Made by a program: the position numbers and the translations under genes. From Aplectana chamaeleonis (Eukaryota > Nematoda > Chromadorea > Rhabditida > Cosmocercidae), in contig JAPDOI010000040.1 of NCBI GenBank assembly GCA_029168955.1, forward strand, positions 1,240,001 to 1,304,000: a stretch of 64,000 nt of DNA, read 5' to 3'. This document shows, in pieces, positions 47,301 through 62,600 of this stretch. The notes below the pieces were generated by a model, which was not told where the DNA came from, made no database searches, and worked only from the letters and a program-made list of their open reading frames with translations. Each line of letters starts with the position of its first letter. Positions within the stretch are counted from its first letter, which is position 1.

Positions 47301-50300
47301 ATAGAAAGTGTACGGGACCAATGTAAGAGTGCGCCGGACGCAATAGAAAGTGTACGGGATCAATGTAAGAGTGCGCCAGACGCCATAGAAAGTGTACGGG
47401 ACTCATGTAAGAGTGCGCCGGACGCCATAGAAAGTGTACGGGACTCATGTAAGAGTGCGCCGGACGCTATAGAAAGTGTACGGGACTCATGTAAGAGTGC
47501 GCCGGACGCCATAGAAAGTGTACGGGACCCATGTAAGCGTGCGCCGTACGCCATAGAAAGTGTACGGGACCCATGTAAGCGTGCGCCGTACGCCATAGAA
47601 AGTGTACGGGACTCATGTAAGAGTGCGCCGGACGCCATAGAAAGTGTACGGGACCCATGTAAGAGTGCGCCGGACGCCACAGAAAGTGTACGGGACCCAT
47701 GTAAGCTTGCGCCGGACGCCACAGAAAGTGTACGGAACCCATGTAAGAGTGCGTCGGACGCCATAGAAAGTGTTCGGTACCAATGTAAAAGTGCGCCAGA
47801 CGCCATAGAAAGTGTACGGGACCCATGTAAGCGTGCGCCGTACGCCATAGAAAGTGTACGGGACTCATGTAAGAGTGCGCCGGACGCCATAGAAAGTGTA
47901 CGGGACCCATGTAAGAGTGCGCCAGACGCCATAGAAAGTGTACGGGACCCATGTAAGAGTGCGCCGGACGCCATAGAAAGTGTACGGAACCCATGTAAGA
48001 GCGCCAGACGCCAGAGAAAGTGTACGGGACCCATGTAAGAGTGCGCCGGACGCCATAGAAAGTGTACGGGACCCATGTAAGAGTGCGCCGGACGCCATAG
48101 AAAGTGTACGGGACCCATGTAAGAGTGCGCCGGACGCCATAGAAAGTGTACGGGACCCATGTAAGCGTGCGCCGTACGCCATAGAAAGTGTACGGGACTC
48201 ATGTAAGAGTGCGCCGTACGCCATAGAAAGTGTACGGGACTCATGTAAGAGTGCGCCGGACGCCATAGAAAGTGTACGGGACCCATGTAAGAGTGCGCCG
48301 GACGCCATAGAAAGTGTACGGGATCAATGTAAGAGTGCGCCGGACGCCATAGAAAGTGTACGGGACCCATGTAAGAGTGCGCCGGACGCCATATAAAGTG
48401 TACGGGATCAATGTAAGAGTGCGCCGGACGCCATAGAAAGTGTACGGGACCGATGTAAGAGTGCGCCAGACGCCATAGAAAGTGTACGGGACTAATGTAA
48501 GAGTGCGCCGGACGCAATAGAAAGTGTACGGGATCAATGTAGAGTGCGCCGGACGCCACAGAAAGTGTACGGGACCCATGTAAGAGTGCGCCGGACGCCA
48601 TAGAAAGTGTACGGGACCCATGTAAGAGTGCGCCGTACGCCATAGAAAGTGTACGGGACTCATGTAAGAGTGCGCCGGACGCAATAGAAAGTGTACGGGA
48701 CTCATGTAAGAGTGCGTCGGACGCCATAGAAAGTGTACGGGACCCATGTAAGAGTGCGCCGGACGCCATAGAAAGTGTACGGGACCGATGTAAGCGTGCG
48801 CCGTACGCCATAGAAAGTGTACGGGAATTCATGTAAGAGTGCGCCGGACGCAATAGAAAGTGTACGGGATCAATGTAAGAGTGCGCCGGACGCAATAGAA
48901 AGTGTACGGGACTCATGTAAGAGTGCGTCGGACGCCATAGAAAGTGTACGGGACCCATGTAAGAGTGCGCCGGACGCCATATAAAGTGTACGGGACCCAT
49001 GTAAGAGTGCGCCGGACGCCATAGAAAGTGTACGGGACTCATGTAAGAGTGCGCCGGACGCCATAGAAAGTGTACGGGACCCATGTAAGAGTGCGCCGGA
49101 CGCCATAGAAAGTGTACGGGACCCATGTAAGCGTGCGCCGTACGCCATAGAAAGTGTACGGGACTCATGTAAGAGTGCGCCGGACGCCATAGAAAGTGTA
49201 CGGGATCAATGTAAGAGTGCGCCAGACGCCATAGAAAGTGTACGGGACCCATGTAAGAGTGCGCCGGACGCCATAGAAAGTGTACGGGACCCATGTAAGC
49301 GTGCGCCGTACGCCATAGAAAGTGTACGGGATCAATGTAAGAGTGCGCCAGACGCTATAGAAAGTGTACGGGACTCATGTAAGAGTGCGCCGGACGCCAT
49401 AGAAAGTGTACGGGACCCATGTAAGAGTGCGCCGGACGCCATAGAAAGTGAACGGGACCCATGTAAGAGTGCGCCGGACGCAATAGAAAGTGTACGACAC
49501 TCATGTAAGAGTGCGCCGGACGCAATAGAAAGTGTACGGGATCAATGTAAGAGTGCGCCGGACGCAATAGAAAGTGTACGGGACTCATGTAAGAGTGCGC
49601 CGGACGCCATAGAAAATGTACGGGACTCATGTAAGAGTGCGCCGGACGCCATAGAAAATGTACGGGACTCATGTAAGAGTGCGCCGGACGCCATAGAAAG
49701 TGTACGGGACCCATGTAAGCGTGCGCCGTACGCCATAGAAAGTGTACGGGACTCATGTAAGAGTGCGCCGGACGCTATAGAAAGTGTACGGGACCAATGT
49801 AAGAGTGCGCCGGACGCCATAGAAAGTGTACGGGACCCATGTAAGCGTGCGCCGGACGCCATAGAAAGTGTACGGGGCCCATGTAAGAGTGCGCCGGACG
49901 CCATAGAAAGTGTACGGGACTCATGTAAGAGTGCGCCGGACGCTATAGAAAGTGTACGGGACCAATGTAAGAGTGCGCCGGACGCCATAGAAAGTGTACG
50001 GGACCCATGTAAGCGTGCGCCGTACGCCATAGAAAGTGTACGGGACTCATGTAAGAGTGCGCCGGACGCCATAGAAAGTGTACGGGACTCATGTAAGAGT
50101 GCGCCGGACGCCATAGAAAGTGTACGGGACTCATGTAAGAGTGCGCCGGACGCTATAGAAAGTGTACGGGACCAATGTAAGAGTGCGCCGGACGCCATAG
50201 AAAGTGTACGGGACTCATGTAAGAGTGCGCCGGACGCCATAGAAAGTGTACGGGACCCATGTAAGCGTGCGCCGTACTCCATAGAAAGTGTACGGGGCCC

Positions 50301-53300
50301 ATGTAAGAGTGCGCCGGACGCCATAGAAAGTGTACGGGACCCATGTAAGCGTGCGCCGTACGCCATAGAAAGTGTACGGGAGTCATGTAAGAGTGCGGCG
50401 GACGCCATAGAAAGTGTACGGGACCCATGTAAGAGTGCGCCGGACGCCATGGAAAGTGAACGGGACCCATGTAAGAGTGCGCCGGACGCCATAGAAAGTG
50501 TACGGGACTCATGTAAGAAAGCGCCGGACGCCATGGAAAGTGAACGGGACCCATGTAAGAGTGCGCCGGACGCCATAGAAAGTGTACGGGACCCATGTAA
50601 GAAAGCGCCGGACGCCATGGAAAGTGAACGGGACCCATGTAAGCGTGCGCCGTACGCCATAGAAAGTGTACGGGACCCATGTAAGAGTGCGCCGGACGCT
50701 ATAGAAAGTGTACGGGACCCATGGAAGAGTGCGCCGGACGCCATAGAAAGTGTACGGGACCCATGGAAGAGTGCGCCGGACGCCATAGATAGTGTAGGGG
50801 ACTCATGTAAGAGTGCGCCGGACGCTATAGAAAGTGTACGGGACTCATGTAAGAGTGCGTCGGACGCCATAGAAAGTGTACGGGACCCATGTAAGAGTGC
50901 GCCGGACGCCATAGAAAGTGTACGGGACCAATGTAAGAGTGCGCCGGACACCATAGAAAGTGTACGGGACCCATGTAAGCATGCGCCGTACGCCATAGAA
51001 AGTGTACGGGACTCATGTAAGAGTGCGACGGACGCCATAGAAAGTGTACGGGACCCATGTAAGCGTGCGCCGGACTCCATAGAAAGTGTACGGGACCCAT
51101 GTAAGAGTGCGCCGGACGCCATAGAAAGTGTACGGGACCCATGTAAGAGTGCGCCGGACGCCATAGAAAGTGTGCGGGACTCATGCAAGAGTCCGCCGGA
51201 CGCCATAGAAAGTGTACGGGACCCATGTAAGAGTGCGCCGGACGCTATAGAAAGTGTAAGGGACTCATGTAAGAGTGCGCCGGACGCAATAGAAAGTGTA
51301 CGGGATCAATGTGAGAGTGCGCCAGACGCCATAGAAAATGTACGGGACTCATGTAAGAGTGCGCCGGACGCTATAGAAAGTGTACGGGACCAATGTAAGA
51401 GTGCGCCAGACCCCATAGAAAGTGTACGGGACTCATGTAAGAGTGCGCCGGACGCAATAGAAAGTGTACGGGACTCATGTAAGAGTGCGCCGGACGCCAT
51501 AGAAAGTGTACGGGACCCATGTAAGCGTGCGCCGTACGCCATAGAAAGTGTACGGGACTCATGTAAGAGTGCGCCGGACGCCATAGAAAGTGTACGGGAC
51601 TCATGTAAGAGTGCGCCGGACGCTATAGAAAGTGTACGGGACCAATGTAAGAGTGCGCCGGACGCCATAGAAAGTGTACGGGACCCATGTAAGAGTGCGC
51701 CGGACGCCATAGAAAGTGTACGGGACCCATGTAAGCGTGCGCCGTACGCCATAGAAAGTGTACGGGGCCCATGTAAGAGTGCGCCGGACGCCATAGAAAG
51801 TGTACGGGACCCATGTAAGAGTGCGCCAAACGCCATAGAAAGTGTACGGGACTCATGTAAGAGTGCGCCGGACGCAATAGAAAGTGTACGGGACTCATGT
51901 AAGAGTGCGTCGGACGCCATAGAAAGTGTACGGGATCAATGTAAGAGTGCGCCAGACGCCATAGAAAATGTACGGGACCCATGTAAGAGTGCGCCGGACG
52001 CCATAGAAAGTGTACGGGACCCATGTAAGCGTGCGCCGTACGCCATAGAAAGTGTACGGGAGTCATGTAAGAGTGCGCCGGACGCCATAGAAAGTGTACG
52101 GGACTCATGTAAGAGTGCGCCGGACGCTATAGAAAGTGTACGGGACCAATGTAAGAGTGCGCCGGACGCAATAGAAAGTGTACGGGACTCATGTAAGAGT
52201 GCGTCGGACGCCATAGAAAGTGTACGGGATCAATGTGAGAGTGCGCCAGACGCCATATAAAGTGAACGGGACCCATGTAAGAGTGCGCCGGACGCCATAG
52301 AAAGTGTACGGGACTCATGTAAGAGTGCGCCGGACGCTATAGAAAGTGTACGCGACCAATGTAAGAGTGCGCCAGACGCCATAGGAAGTGTACGGGACCC
52401 ATGTAAGAGTTTGCCGGACGCCATAGAAAGTGTACGGGACCCATGTAAGCGTGCGCCGTACGCAATAGAAAGTGTACGGGACTCATGTAAGAGTGCGCCG
52501 GACGCAGTAGAAAGTGTACGGGATCAATGTGAGAGTGCGCCAGACGCAATAGAAAGTGTACGGGACTCATGTAAGAGTGCGCCGGACGCCATAGATAGTG
52601 TACGGGACCCATGTAAGAGTGCGCCGGACGCAATAGAAAGTGTACGGGACTCATGTAAGAGTGCGTCGGACGCCATAGAAAGTGTACGGGACCCATGTAA
52701 GAGTGCGCCGGACGCCATAGAAAGTGTACGGGACCCATGTAAGAGTGCGCCGGACGCTATAGAAAGTGTACGGGACCAATGTAAGAGTGCGCCGTACGCC
52801 ATAGAAAGTGTACGGGACCCATGTAAGAGTGCGCCGGACGCCATAGAAAGTGTACGGGACCCATGTAAGAGTGCGCCAGACGCCATAGAAAGTGTACGGG
52901 ACTCATGTAAGAGTGCGCCGGACGCCATAGAAAGTGTACGGGACCCATGTAAGCGTGCGCCGTACTCCATCGAAAGTGTACGGGACTCGTGTAAGAGTGC
53001 GCCGTACGCAATAGAAAGTGTACGGGACCCATGTAAGAGTGCGCCGGACGCCATGGAAAGTGAACGGGACCCATGTAAGAGTGCGACGGACGCAATAGAA
53101 AGTGTACGGGACTCATGTAAGAGTGCGCCGGACGCAATAGAAAGTGTACGGGATCAATGTAAGAGTGCGCCAGACGCCATAGAAAGTGTACGGGACTCAT
53201 GTAAGAGTGCGCGGGACGCAATGGAAAGGGTAGGGGACCCATGTAAGCGTGCGCCGTACTCCATAGAAAGTGTACGGGGCCGATGTAAGAGTGCGCCAGA

Positions 53301-56300
53301 CGCCATAGAAAGTGTACGGGACTCATGTAAGAGTGCGCCGGACGCCATAGAAAGTGTACGGGACCAATGTAAGAGTGCGCCGGACGCCATAGAATGTGTA
53401 CGGGACCCATGTAAGAATGCGCCGGGCGCCATAGAAAGTGTACGGGACCCATGTAAGCGTGCGCCGTACGCCATAGAAAGCGTACGGGACCCATGTAAGA
53501 GTGCGCCGCACGCCATAGAAAGTGTACGGGACCCATGTAAGAGTGCGCCGGACGCCGGATAGAGTGTACGGGACCCATGTAAGAGTGCGCAGGACGCAAT
53601 AGAAAGTGTACGGGACCAATGTAAGAGTGCGCCGGACGCCGTAGAAGGGGTAAGGGATCCATGTAAGAGTGCACCGGATGCAATAAAAAATGTACGGGAC
53701 CCATGTAAGAGTGCGCCAGACGCCATAGGAAGTGTACGGGACCCATGTAAGAGTGCGCCAGACGCCATAGAAAATGTACGGGACTCATGTAAGAGTGCGC
53801 CGGACGCAATAGAAAGTGCACGGGACTCATGTAAGAGTGCGTCGGACGCCATAGAAAATGTACGGGACCCATGTAAGAGTGCGCCGGACGCCATAGAAAG
53901 TGTACGGGACCCATGTAAGAGTGCGCCGTACGCCATAGAAAGTGTACGGGACCGATGTAAGCGTGCGCCGTACGCCATAGAAAGTGTACGGGACCGATGT
54001 AAGCGTGCGCCGTACGCCATAGAAAGTGTACGGGACTCATGTAAGAGTGCGCCGGACGCCATAGAAAGTGCACGGGACCAATGTAAGAGTGCGCCGGACA
54101 CCATAGAAAGTGTACGGGACCCATGTAAGCGTGCGCCGTACGCCATAGAAAGTGTACGGGACTCATGTAAGAGTGCGCCGGACGCCATAGAAAGTGTACG
54201 GGACCTATGTAAGAGTGCGCCAGACGCCATAGAAAGTGTACGGGACCCATGTAAAAGTGCGCCAGACGCCATAGAAAGTGTACGGGACCCATGTAAGAGT
54301 GCGCCGGACGCCATAGAAAGTGTACGGGACCCATGTAAGAGTGCGCCGGACGCCATAGAAAGTGTACGGGACCCATGTAAAAGTGCGCCAGACGCCATAG
54401 AAAGTGTACGGGACTCATGTACGAGTGCGCCGGCCCCCATAGAAAGTGTCCGGGCCCCATGTAAGAGTGCACCAGACGCCATAGAATGTGTACGAGACCC
54501 ATGTAAGAATGCGCCGGGCGCCATAGAAAGTGTACGGTACCCATGTAAGCGTGCGCCGTACGCCATAGAATGTGTACGGGACCCATGTAAGAATGCGCCG
54601 GGCGCCATAGAAAGTGTACGGCACCCATGTAAGCGTGCGCCGGACGCCATAGAAAGTGTACGGGACCCATTTAAGAGTGCGACGGACGCCATATAAAGTG
54701 TACGGGACCCATGTAAGAGTGCGCCGGACGCCATAGAAAGTGTACGGGACCCATGTAAAAGTGCGCCAGACGCCATAGAAAGTGTACGGAACCCAGGTAA
54801 GAGTGCGCCGGACGCCATAGAAAGTGTACGGGACCCATGTAAGAGTGCGCCGGAGGCCATAGAAAGTGTACGGGACCCATGTGAAAGTGCGCCGGACGCC
54901 ATAGAAAGTGTACGGGACCCATGTAAGCGTGCGTCGTACGCGATAGAAAGTGTACGGGACCCATGTAAGAGTGCGCCAGACGCCATAGAATGTGTACGGG
55001 ACCCATGTGAGAATGCGCCGGACGCCATAGAAAGTGTACGGTACCAATGTAAGAGTGCGCCGGACGCTATAGAAAGTGTACGGGACCAATGTAGGAGTGC
55101 GCCGGACGCCATATAAAGTGAACGGGACCCATGTAAGAGTGCGCCGGACGCCATAGAAAGTGTACGGGACCCATGTAAGAGTGCGCCGGACGCCATAGAA
55201 AGTGTACGGGACCCATGTAAGCGTGCGCCGTACGCCATAGAAAGTGTACGGGACTCATGTAAGAGTGCGCCGGACGCTATAGAAAGTGTACGGAACCAAT
55301 GTAACAGTGCGCCAGACGCCATAGAAAGTGTACGGGACCCATGTAAGAGTGCGCCGGACGCCATAGAAAGTGTACGGGACCCATGTAAGCGTGCGCCGTA
55401 CGCCATAGAAAGTGTACGGGACCCATGTAAGCGTGCGCCGGACGCTATAGAAAGTGTACGGGACCAATGTAAGAGTGCGCCAGACGCCATAGGAGGTGTA
55501 CGGGATCCATGTAAGAGTGCGCCGGACGCCACAGAAAGTGTACGGGACCCATGTAAGAGTGCACCGGACGCCATAGAAAGTATTCGGTACCAATGTAAGA
55601 GTGCGCCAGACGCCATGGAAAGTGAACGGGACCCATGTAAGAGTGCGACGGACGCAATAGAAAGTGTACGGGACTCATGTAAGAGTGCGCCGGACGCAAT
55701 AGAAAGTGTACGGGATCAATGTAAGAGTGCACCGGACGCCATAGAAAGTGTTCGGTACCAATGTAAGAGTGCGCCAGACGCCATGGAAAGTGAACGGGAC
55801 CCATGTAAGAGTGCGCCGGACGCCATAGAAAGTGTACGGGACCGATGTAAGCGTGCGCCGTACGCCATAGAAAGTGTACGGGACTCATGTAAAAGTGCGC
55901 CGGACGCAATAGAAAGTGTACGGGACTCGTGTAAGAGTGCGCCGGACGCCATAGAAAGTGTTCGGTACCAATGTAAGAGTGCGGCAGACGCCATAGAAAG
56001 TGTACGGGACCCATGTAAGAGCGCGCCGAACGTCATAGAAAGTATACGGGACCTATGTAAGGGTGCGCCAGGCGCCATAGAAAGTGTACGGGACCTATGT
56101 AAGAGTGCGCCAGGCGCCATAGAAAGTGTACGGGACCCATGTGAGAGTGCGCCGGACGCCATAGAAAGGGTACAGGAACCTTGTAAGAGTGCGCCGGACG
56201 CCATAGAAAGTGTACGGGACCAATGTAAGAGTGCGCCGGACGCCATAGAATGTGTACGGGACCCATGTAAGAATGCGCCGGGCGCCATAGAAAGTGTACG

Positions 56301-59300
56301 GGACCCATGTAAGCGTGCGCCGTACGCCATAGAAAGTGTACGGGACCCATGTAAGAGTACGCCGGATGCCGGATAAAGTGTACGGGACTTATGTAAGAGT
56401 GCGCCGGACGCAATAGAAAGTGTACGGGACCAATGTAAGAATGCGCCAGACGCCATAGAAAGTGTACGGGACCCATGTAAGAGTGCGCCGGACGCCATAG
56501 AAAGTGTACGGGACCCATGTAGGCGGGCGCCGGACGCCATAGAATGTGTACGGGACCCATGTAAGAATGCGCCGGGCGCCATAGAAAGTGTTCGGGACCC
56601 ATGTAAGCGTGCGCCGTACGCCATAGAAAGCGTACGGGACCATGTAGGAGTGCGCCGGACGCCATAGAAAGTGTACGGGACCCATGTAAGAGTGCGCCGG
56701 ACGCCGGATAGAGTGTACGGGACCCATGTAAGAGTGCGCAGGACGCCATAGAAAGTATATGGGACCCATGTAAGCGTGCGCCGGACGCCATAGAAAGTGT
56801 ACGGGACTCATGTAAGAGTGCGCCAGACGCCATAGAAAGTGTACGGAACCCATGTAAGAGTGCGCCAGACGCCATAGAAAGTGTACGGGACTCATGTAAG
56901 AGTGCGCCGGACGCCATAGAAAGTGTAGGGGACCCATGTAAGAGTGCGCCGCACCCCACATAAAGTGTACGGGACCCATGTAAGAGTGCGCCGGACGCCA
57001 TAGAGAGTGTACGGGACTCATGTAAGAGTGCGTCGGACGCCATCGAAAGTGTACGGGACCCATGTAAGAGTGCGCCGGACGCCACATAAAGTGTACGGGA
57101 CCGATGTAAGCGTGCGCCGTACGCCATAGAAAGTGTACGGGACTCATGTAAGAGTGCGCCGGACGCAATAGAAGGTGTACGGGACTCATGTAAGAGTGCG
57201 TCGGACGCCATAGAAAGTGTACGGGACCCATGTAAGAGTGCGCCGGACGCCATATAAAGTGTACGGGACCCATGTAAGAGTGCGCCGGACGCCATAGAAA
57301 GTGTACGGGACCCATGTAAGCGTGCACCGTACGCCATAGAAAGTGTACGGGACTCATGTAAGAGTGCGCCGGACGCCATAGAAAGTGTACGGGTCCCATG
57401 TAAGCGTGCGCCGGACTCCATAGAAAGTGTACGGGACCGATGTAAGCGTGCGCCAGATGCCATAGAAAATGTACGGGACCCATGTAAGAGTGCGCCGGAC
57501 GCCATAGAAAGTGTACGGGACCCATGTAAGAGTGCGCCGGACGCCATATAAAGTGTACGGGACCCATGTAAGAGTGCGCCGGACGCCATAGAAAGTGTAC
57601 GGGACCCATGTAAGCGTGCGCCGTACGCCATAGAAAGTGTAAGGGCCCCATGTAAGAGTGCGCCGGACGCAATAGAAAGTGTACGGGATCAATGTAAGAG
57701 TGCGCCGGACGCCATAGAAAGTGTACGGGACTCATTTAAGAGTGCGCCGGACGCAATAGAAAATGTACGGGATCAATGTAAGAGTGCGCCGGACGCCAAA
57801 GAAAGTGTCGGGGACTCATGTAAGAGGGCGCCGGACGCAAAAGAAAGTGTACGGGACTCATGTAAGAGTGCGCCGTACGCCACAGAAAGTGTACGGGACC
57901 TATGTAAGTGTGCGCCGGACGCCACAGAAAGTGTACGGGACCCATGTAAGAGTGCGCCGGACGCCATAGAAAGTGTACGGGACCCATGTAAGCGTGCGCC
58001 GGACGCCATAGAAAGTGTACGGGGCCCATGTAAGCGTGCGCCGTACGCCATAGAAAGTGTACGGGACTCATGTAAGAGTGCGTCGGACGCCATAGAAAGT
58101 GTACGGGACCCATGTAAGAGTGCGCCGGACGCCATATAAAGTGTACGGGACCCATGTAAGAGTGCGCCGGACGCCATAGAAAGTGTACGGGACCCATGTA
58201 AGCGTGCACCGTACGCCATAGAAAGTGTACGGGACTCATGTAAGAGTGCGCCGGACGCCATAGAAAGTGTACGGGACCAATGTAAGAGTGCGCCGGACGC
58301 CATAGAAAGTGTACGGGACCCATGTAAGAGTGCGCCGGACGCCATAGAAAGTGTACGGGACCCATGTAAGAGTGCGCCGGACGCCATAGAAAGTGTACGG
58401 GACCCATGTAAGCGTGCGCCGTACGCCATAGAAAGTGTACGGGACCCATGTAAGAGTGCGCCGGACGCCACAGAAAGTGTACGGGACCCATGTAAGAGTG
58501 CGCCGGACGCCATAGAAAGTGTTCGGTACCAATGTAAGAGTGCGCCAGACGCCATGGAAAGTGAACGGGACCCATGTAAGAGTGCGCCGGACGCAATAGA
58601 AAGTGTACGGGACTCATGTAAGAGTGCGCCGGACGCAATAGAAAGTGTACGGGATCAATGTAAGAGTGCGCCAGACGCAATAGAAAGTGTACGGGACTCA
58701 TGTAAGAGTGCGCCGGACGCCATAGAAAGTGTATGGGACCCATGTAAGAGTGCGCCGGACGCCATAGAAAGTGTACGGGACCAATGTAAGAGTGCGCCGG
58801 ACGCCATAGAAAGTGTACGGGACCCATGTAAGAGTGCGCCGGACGCCATAGAAAGTGTACGGGACCCATGTAAGAGTGCGCCGGACGCCATAGAAAGTGT
58901 ACGGGACTCATGTAAGAGTGCGTCGGACGCCATAGAAAGTGTACGGGACTCATGTAAGAGTGCGCCGGACGCTATAGAAAGTGTACGGGACCAATGTAAG
59001 AGTGCGTCGGACGCCATAGAAAGTGTACGGGATCAATGTGAGAGTGCGCCAGACGCCATATAAAGTGAACGGGACCCATGTAAGAGTGCGCCGGACGCCA
59101 TAGAAAGTGTACGGGACCCATGTAAGCGTGCGCCGTACGCCATAGAAAGTGTACGGGACTCATGTAAGAGTGCGCCGGACGCCATAGAAAGTGTACGGGA
59201 CTCATGTAAGAGTGCGCCGGACGCTATAGAAAGTGTACGGGACCAATGTAAGAGTGCGCCGGACACCATAGAAAGTGTACGGGACCCATGTAAGCGTGCG

Positions 59301-59589
59301 CCGTACGCCATAGAAAGTGTACGGGACTCATGTAAGAGTGCGCCGGACGCCATAGAAAGTGTACGGGACCCATGTAAGCGTGCGCCGTACTCCATAGAAA
59401 GTGTAAGGGACTCATGTAAGAGTGCGCCGGACGCAATAGAAAGTGTACGGGATCAATGTGAGAGTGCGCCAGACGCCATATAAATAGAACGGGACCCATG
59501 TAAGAGTGCGCCGGACGCCATAGAAAGTGTTCGGTACCAATGTAAGAGTGCGCCAGACGCCATGGAAAGTGAACGGGACCCATGTAAGA

Positions 59590-59622
59590 GTGCGCCGGAC
59601 TGTAAGAGTGCGCCAGACGCCA
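59590..59622 (+). repeat. 24-bp deletion junction in the satellite
   Basis: At 59600 CCGGAC is followed directly by TGTAAGAG, so 24 bp of the monomer are missing. The flanking units are both of the CCATGG/GTGAACGGG type. This is the only large length change seen in 33 kb. Confidence 0.85.
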
Positions 59623-62600
59623 TGGAAAGTGAACGGGACCCATGTAAGAGTGCGCCGGACGCAATAGAAAGTGTACGGGACTCATGTAAGAGTGCGCCGG
59701 ACGCCATAGAAAATGTACGGGACTCATGTAAGAGTGCGCCGGACGCCATAGAAAGTGTACGGGACCCATGTAAGCGTGCGCCGTACGCCATAGAAAGTGT
59801 ACGGGACCCATGTAAGAGTGCGCCGGACGCCACAGAAAGTGTACGGGACCCATGTAAGCTTGCACCGGACGCCACAGAAAGTGTACGGGACCCATGTAAG
59901 AGTGCGCCGGACGCAATAGAAAGTGTACGGGATCAATGTAAGAGTGCGCCAGACGCAATAGAAAGTGTACGGGACTCATGTAAGAGTGCGCCGGACGCCA
60001 TAGAAAGTGTATGGGACCCATGTAAGAGTGCGCCGGACACAATAGAAAGTGTACGGAATCAATGTAAGAGTGCGCCGGACGCCATAGAAAGTGTAGGGGA
60101 CCCATGTAAGAGTGCGCCGGACGCCACAGAAAGTGTACGGGACCCATGTAACAGTGCGCCGGACGCCATAGAAAGTGTACGGGACCCATGTAAGAGTGCG
60201 CCGGACGCCATAGAAAGTGTACGGGACCCATGTAAGCGTGCGCCGTACGCCATAGAAAGTGTACGGGATCAATGTAAGAGTGCGCCAGACGCTATAGAAA
60301 GTGTACGGGACTCATGTAAGAGTGCGCCGGACGCCATAGAAAGTGTACGGGACCCATGTAAGCGTGCGCCGTACGCCATAGAAAGTGTACGGGACTCATG
60401 TAAGAGTGCGCCGGACGCAATAGAAAGTGTACGGGACCCATGTAAGAGTGCGCCGGACGCCATAGAAAGTGTACGGGACCAATGTAAGAGTGCGCCGGAC
60501 GCCATAGAAAGTGTACGGGACCCATGTAAGAGTGCGCCGGACGCAATAGAAAGTGTACGGGACTCATGTAAGAGTGCGCCGGACGCCATAGAAAGTGTAC
60601 GGGACCCATGTAAGAGTGCCCCGGACGCCATAGAAAGTGTACGGGCCCCATGTAAGAGTGCGCCGGACGCCATAGAAAGTGTCCGGGACCAATGTAAGAG
60701 TGCGCCGGACGCCATAGAAAGTGTACGGGACCCATGTAAGAGTGCGCCGGACGCCATAGAAAGTGTACGGGACCCATGTAAGCGTGCGCCGTACGCCATA
60801 GAAAGTGTACGGGACTCATGTAAGAGTGCGCCGGACGCCATAGAAAGTGTACGGGACTCATGTAAGAGTGCGTCGGACGCCATAGAAAGTGTACGGGACC
60901 CATGTAAGAGTGCGCCGGACGCCATAGAAAGTGTACGGGACCCATGTAAGCGTGCGCCGTACGCCATAGAAAGTGTACGGGACTCATGTAAGAGTGCGCC
61001 GGACGCCATAGAAAGTGTACGGGACCCATGTAAGCGTGCGCCGTACGCCATAGAAAGTGTACGGGACCCATGTAAGAGTACGCCGGACGCCACAGAAAGT
61101 GTACGGGACCCATGTAAGAGTGCGCCGGACGCTATAGAAAGTGTACGAGACCCATGTAAGCGTGCGCCGGACGCCATAGAAAGTGTACGGGGCCCATGTA
61201 AGAGTGCGCCAGACGCCATAGAAAGTGTACGGGACTCATGTAAGAGTGCGCCGGACGCAATAGAAAGTGTGCGGGACCCATGTAAGAGTGGGCCGGACGC
61301 CATAGAAAATGTACGGGACTCATGTAAGAGTGCGCCGGACGCCATAGAAAGTGTACGGGACCGATGTAAGAGTGCGCCAGACGCCATAGGAAGTGTACGG
61401 GATCCATGTAAGAGTGCGCCGGACGCCATAGAAAGTGTACGGGACCCATGTAAGAGTGCGCCAGACGCTATAGAAAGTGTACGGGACCCATGTAAGAGTG
61501 CGCCGGACGCCATAGAAAGTGTACGGGACTCATGTAAGAGTGCGCCGGACGCCATAGAAAGTGTACGGGACTCATGTAAGAGTGCGTCGGACGCCATAGA
61601 AAGTGTACGGGACCCATGTAAGAGTGCGCCGGACGCCATAGAAAGTGTACGCGACCCATGTAAGAGAGCGCCGTACGCCATAGGAAGTGTACGGCACCGA
61701 CGTAAGCCTGCGCCGGACGCCATAGGAAGTGTACGGGACCCATGTAAGAGTGCGCCGGACGCCATAGAAAGTGTACGGGACCCATGTAAGCGTGCGCCGG
61801 ACGCAATAGAAAGTGTACGGGATCAATGTAAGAGTGCGCCAGACGCCATAGAAAGTGTACGGGACTCATGTAAGAGTGCGCCGGACGCCATAGAAAGTGT
61901 ACGGGACTCATGTAAGAGTGCGCCGGACGCCATAGAAAGTGTACGGGACCCATGTAAGCGTGCGCCGTACGCCATAGAAAGTGTACGGGACTCATGTAAG
62001 AGTGCGCCGGACGCCATAGAAAGTGTACGGGACTCATGTAAGAGTGCGCCGGACGCTATAGAAAGTGTACGGGACCAATGTAAGAGTGCGCCGGACACCA
62101 TAGAAAGTGTACGGGACCCATGTAAGCGTGCGCCGTACGCCATAGAAAGTGTACGGGACTCATGTAAGAGTGCGCCGGACGCCATAGAAAGTGTACGGGA
62201 CCCATGTAAGAGTGCGCCGGACGCCATAGAAAGTGTACGGGACCCATGTAAGCGTGCGCCGTACGCCATAGAAAGTGTACGGGAGTCATGTAAGAGTGCG
62301 CCGGACGCCATAGAAAGTGTACGGGACTCATGTAAGAGTGCGCCGGACGCCATAGAAAGTGTACGGGACCCATGTAAGAGTGCGCCGGACGCCATAGAAA
62401 GTGTACGGGACCCATGTAAGAGTGCGCCGGACGCCATAGAAAGTGTACGGGACCCATGTAAGCGTGCGCCGTACGCCATAGAAAGTGTACGGGACCGATG
62501 TAAGCGTGCGCCGTACGCCATAGAAAGTGTACGGGACTCATGTAAGAGTGCGCCGGACGCCATAGAAAGTGTACGGGACCCATGTAAGCGTGCGCCGGAC